Source of the DNA: Gracilaria vermiculophylla
Lineage: Eukaryota; Rhodophyta; Florideophyceae; Gracilariales; Gracilariaceae
NCBI GenBank assembly: GCA_019155205.2
Contig: JAHNZQ020000004.1
Location: 972,135 to 1,036,134, forward strand
Length of the DNA stretch: 64,000 nucleotides
Direction of reading: 5' to 3'
A program made the translations under genes and the position numbers. The notes under the pieces are model-generated. The model did no database searches and was not told the DNA's origin. It saw only the letters and a program-made list of their open reading frames with translations. Positions within the stretch are counted from its first letter, which is position 1, and every line of letters begins with the position of its first letter. Positions 61,662 through 64,000 of this stretch are shown piece by piece.

Positions 61662-62743
61662 TGGCCTTAAGGCATAATATTCATAAGGAGGGTTCGTACT
61701 TTATTAGCTGGGCCACGTGGTGCATAATCTCGCCCGCGTGCGCTATAGTATCCTTGAGGTATGGTAGAATTTATTATTTATTTTAGATATTTTATGCCGG
61801 TAATTAGCACAGTAGTGCGACCTGCCGAGGCGGGCTCCCGGCTTGATATTTAATCTGCCGGTTGAGCTCCACCTCTGGGAAAGTAAAGACAAGCACCCTT
61901 GAGTCTTCTTCTACATTTTCCGGTTGGAGTCTCATGTCTATTCATGCAGGTTTCTAAGCCGCCGATCCCCAGGTCGCATCATAGCAGCGCCTGTAGGAGC
62001 ATTGTCCGCCCAGTAAACCTCCCCCTCCGCTTGGTGTTTGCGGATCCCTTTCAGAATTCCCCCGGCTCGCGACAGCGGATACCGGAGATCAACTTTAGGA
62101 ATACGCGCCTTTGGAGTCAACAAAAACTCCTAACGGACGTTGTGCTATACTACCTTGACAGGGGGGCTGACAGTACCACAATGGAAGGCAATTTCAGGCA
62201 GGATTTGAACTCAAAAATTGAACTAAAAATTCCTGGAAATCTGTGACAGTTTGAAACATAGAAAACCACACCAATTTGATGCCGAAACATTGGACTAGCG
62301 TTATACAGCAAAAAGAATACAAAACAATATTGAGCGTCGCGTAGAAAAGATTTGTTATTAATGACCATATGTTTTTGAAACTGTTTTTTGACTTTACTTT
62401 ATTCTGAAACCTATTTTTGTAGGCGTACAGTATACATTTGGTAGAATTTTGGGATTTCACAGCATGTCGTATGTTTTTGAAACAGTCCGTAGTTAAACAG
62501 CTTTGCAGATAGCAATATCTTGCCGTTCAACGAGTAGCGATGAGGTGCGCGAAGTGTTTGTATGACAGGTGCCCTAAAAATCCATTTTGTGCAATTATAT
62601 TGCGTGCCCGTTTTTTTAACTGTGTTGCACAACTCAACTCCACTTTGTGTTGAGAAAAGCCACTGGAAGCATCTTAAATGCTCACATACAGACTGTTTTA
62701 AAAACATATGACATTTAATTAAATGTAAAACAACTACAGAGCG
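61662..62743. other. Unassigned insert between Tc1 copies, with a GC-richer block
   Basis: The segment at about 61800-62130 has markedly higher GC than the AT-rich transposon DNA on both sides. It contains GCCCAGTAAACC, CCCCCGGCTCGC and similar GC patches. It has short open frames but no motif I recognise. It could be part of another repeat family inserted here. The remainder (62140-62740) is AT-rich and featureless apart from the start of the copy C terminal block. Confidence 0.5.
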
Positions 62744-64000
62744 TTTCATATTCATATTACGCCTAAAACCCGCGCCAAAGTAGTACTGTAGTGCGCCTTT
62801 TGCATAACATATAGGTAAGAATAGTTTCAAAATCATAACACTAAATCAATAACATCCATCATTATGGCTCGAGGATCACCTCTTTCGCGCTCCGAACAGC
62901 TTACAATCATACAAGTAAAAGTTAGTAGAAAATTATATGTAGAAATTAGCCGACTTTTGAAACGTCATCCAGTCACAATTCCCCGTATTCTTAAAATTCC
63001 AGCAACCTGTAGAACAAGGACATCTACAGGGCGTCCGCACCTTTTAAGTCCTGCAGATAGACGCGAAAGAAAATGGAAACAGTGTCGAGGAAGAGCTAAT
63101 GCAAAACATTGCAAAAATCTTAAATCCCAACGTTTCTAAATCATCAGTTTGACATAAAATCAACAAGAATTTTTTTTCAAGTATAAAAAAAACTATTTTG
63201 GCGTTCCTTTTTTAAAATATCATAAGAAAAAATATATATATATTCGTATGCAAACATGGCGTTCTTGAAAACGGAACTGGACACAGGTATTTTTATGAGA
63301 AAAAAAAATGAAATTTGGATGTTACAAATTGTAATAACTTTTATTGACATGAACTAAGAAAAGAACGCTCTGAAGTTTTGACAATAAACTCTGGAGGTTG
63401 TTCTGTAATGGTCTTCGCTGGCATGTCAAAATATAGGAGAACCGATATTGCATATATTCACACACATATAGACTCTGCATGCTATCAAGAAGTTGTTTGT
63501 AACTCTAAATTACCTTACAAATATTGTGTACACGGAAGAAGTTTTGTTTTCCAGCAAGATAACTAACCGGTATACAAATCTGAACTGGTGTCAGATTGGC
63601 TACAAGACCCAATTATTATGGTAATGGATTGGCCAGCAGGCTCACCAGACGTAAATCCCATTAAAAATGGATGGGATGCATTATCAAGAATGGTTTATGG
63701 CCATGGAAGGCCGTTTAACACAGTTCTTGATTTGAAAAACTGTACTAAGAATTTCTGGGACAATAATTCTATTTTGAAAGTTAATGATTACATTATTTCG
63801 ATGCCCAAACGCTGTATTTGCGTTACTCGGCAAAAAGGTGGAAATGTTAGTTACTGAGTCGCCAAAAAAGACTTAAACGCAATAAAGCCGTTATGGTTTT
63901 GAAACGGTTTTTGGACATGAATTTTTTTAAATCTTGATTTTGTATTCATACAGTACAAAAATCACAATTTTTCTCCTTCGACACCGACGTGACATGATTT
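62744..64000 (+). mobile_element. Tc1/mariner copy C, truncated by the window end
   Basis: A terminal block at 62744-62842, matching 59392-59480, precedes a transposase starting MARGSPLSRSEQLTIIQ at 62864. The N-terminal frame continues through ILKIPATCRT, STGRPHLLSPADRRERK, and is then broken. At 63390-63857 the catalytic half reads SGGCSVMVFAGMS, FVFQQDN followed by an in-frame stop, then MDWPAGSPDVNPIKNGWDALSRMVYGHGR. The right inverted repeat at 63941-64000 runs to the window end, so the outer boundary lies outside. This is the best preserved copy, but it is still inactive. Confidence 0.82.
63941..64000 (-). repeat. Right terminal inverted repeat of the Tc1 cluster (cut by window end)
   Basis: CTTCGACACCGACGTG at 63976-63991 is the exact reverse complement of 59478-59493, and similarity extends inward to the CAGTACAAAAATCACAATTTTT segment. 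The left copy continues further outward (to 59392), so this arm very likely continues past 64000. Confidence 0.85.

Noticed and set aside
59613..63857. An intact, active transposase in the Tc1 cluster
   Set aside because: All three copies have stops and frameshifts between the helix-turn-helix region and the DDE region.
1..64000. CRISPR arrays, rRNA genes or tRNA genes
   Set aside because: No regularly spaced repeats and no conserved rRNA or tRNA sequence was recognised by eye. A tRNA scan could still find one.

Overview
This is nuclear DNA of a eukaryote, most likely a red alga. Three things point there. Two genes encode fused mycosporine-like amino acid (MAA) enzymes, MysA-MysB and MysC-MysD, an arrangement I recall being reported from red algae such as Porphyra and Chondrus. 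The nuclear genes are intron-poor. A tyrosine/tryptophan-type permease and an MFS transporter both carry plastid-transit-like N-termini. The exact species cannot be fixed by eye. A dinoflagellate is possible but fits less well, because the five introns I could define are short, canonical GT-AG introns with CTAAC/CTGAC branch points.

Layout. 0-2.9 kb: no gene, but a pair of ~280-bp inverted arms flanked by CT/GA tracts. 3-14 kb: housekeeping genes of moderate GC: glutaminyl cyclase (-), a hemerythrin-like protein (+), an ataxin-10 homologue (-), a Sip5-like zinc-finger protein (+) and the rRNA-processing protein Ipi1/TEX10 (-). 14.4-23.7 kb: an extremely GC-rich island full of GGC/CCG runs, with a PHD-finger protein (-), the three-exon plastid permease (-), a five-finger C2H2 protein (+) and a two-domain glycosyltransferase (-), followed by a ~190-bp G-run block. 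23.7-24.2 kb: a small lipocalin-like protein. 24.2-29 kb: no recognisable gene. 29-42 kb: a three-exon STEAP-type metalloreductase (-), FEN1 (+), PWP2/UTP1 (-), a Ulp1-type SUMO protease (-), a putative plastid protein (+) and an inositol-monophosphatase-family enzyme (+). 43-54 kb: plastid-type MFS transporter, MysA-MysB and MysC-MysD, all on the + strand. 55-59 kb: an aspartyl-protease-like membrane protein lacking its second catalytic Asp (-) and a secreted alpha/beta hydrolase (-). 59.4-64 kb: AT-rich DNA with three decayed Tc1/mariner transposase copies and matching inverted terminal repeats; the outermost copy runs off the window end.

How the genes work together. The clearest system is the sunscreen pathway. 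The MysA part would cyclise sedoheptulose 7-phosphate, MysB would O-methylate the product to 4-deoxygadusol, MysC would add glycine with ATP, and MysD would add a second amino acid. The whole route is packed into two polypeptides encoded side by side. The co-oriented transporter and phosphatase just upstream are candidate partners, but that link is inference. The rest is mostly core cell biology (ribosome biogenesis: Ipi1, PWP2; replication/repair: FEN1; SUMO processing: Ulp1) and shows no operon-like logic.
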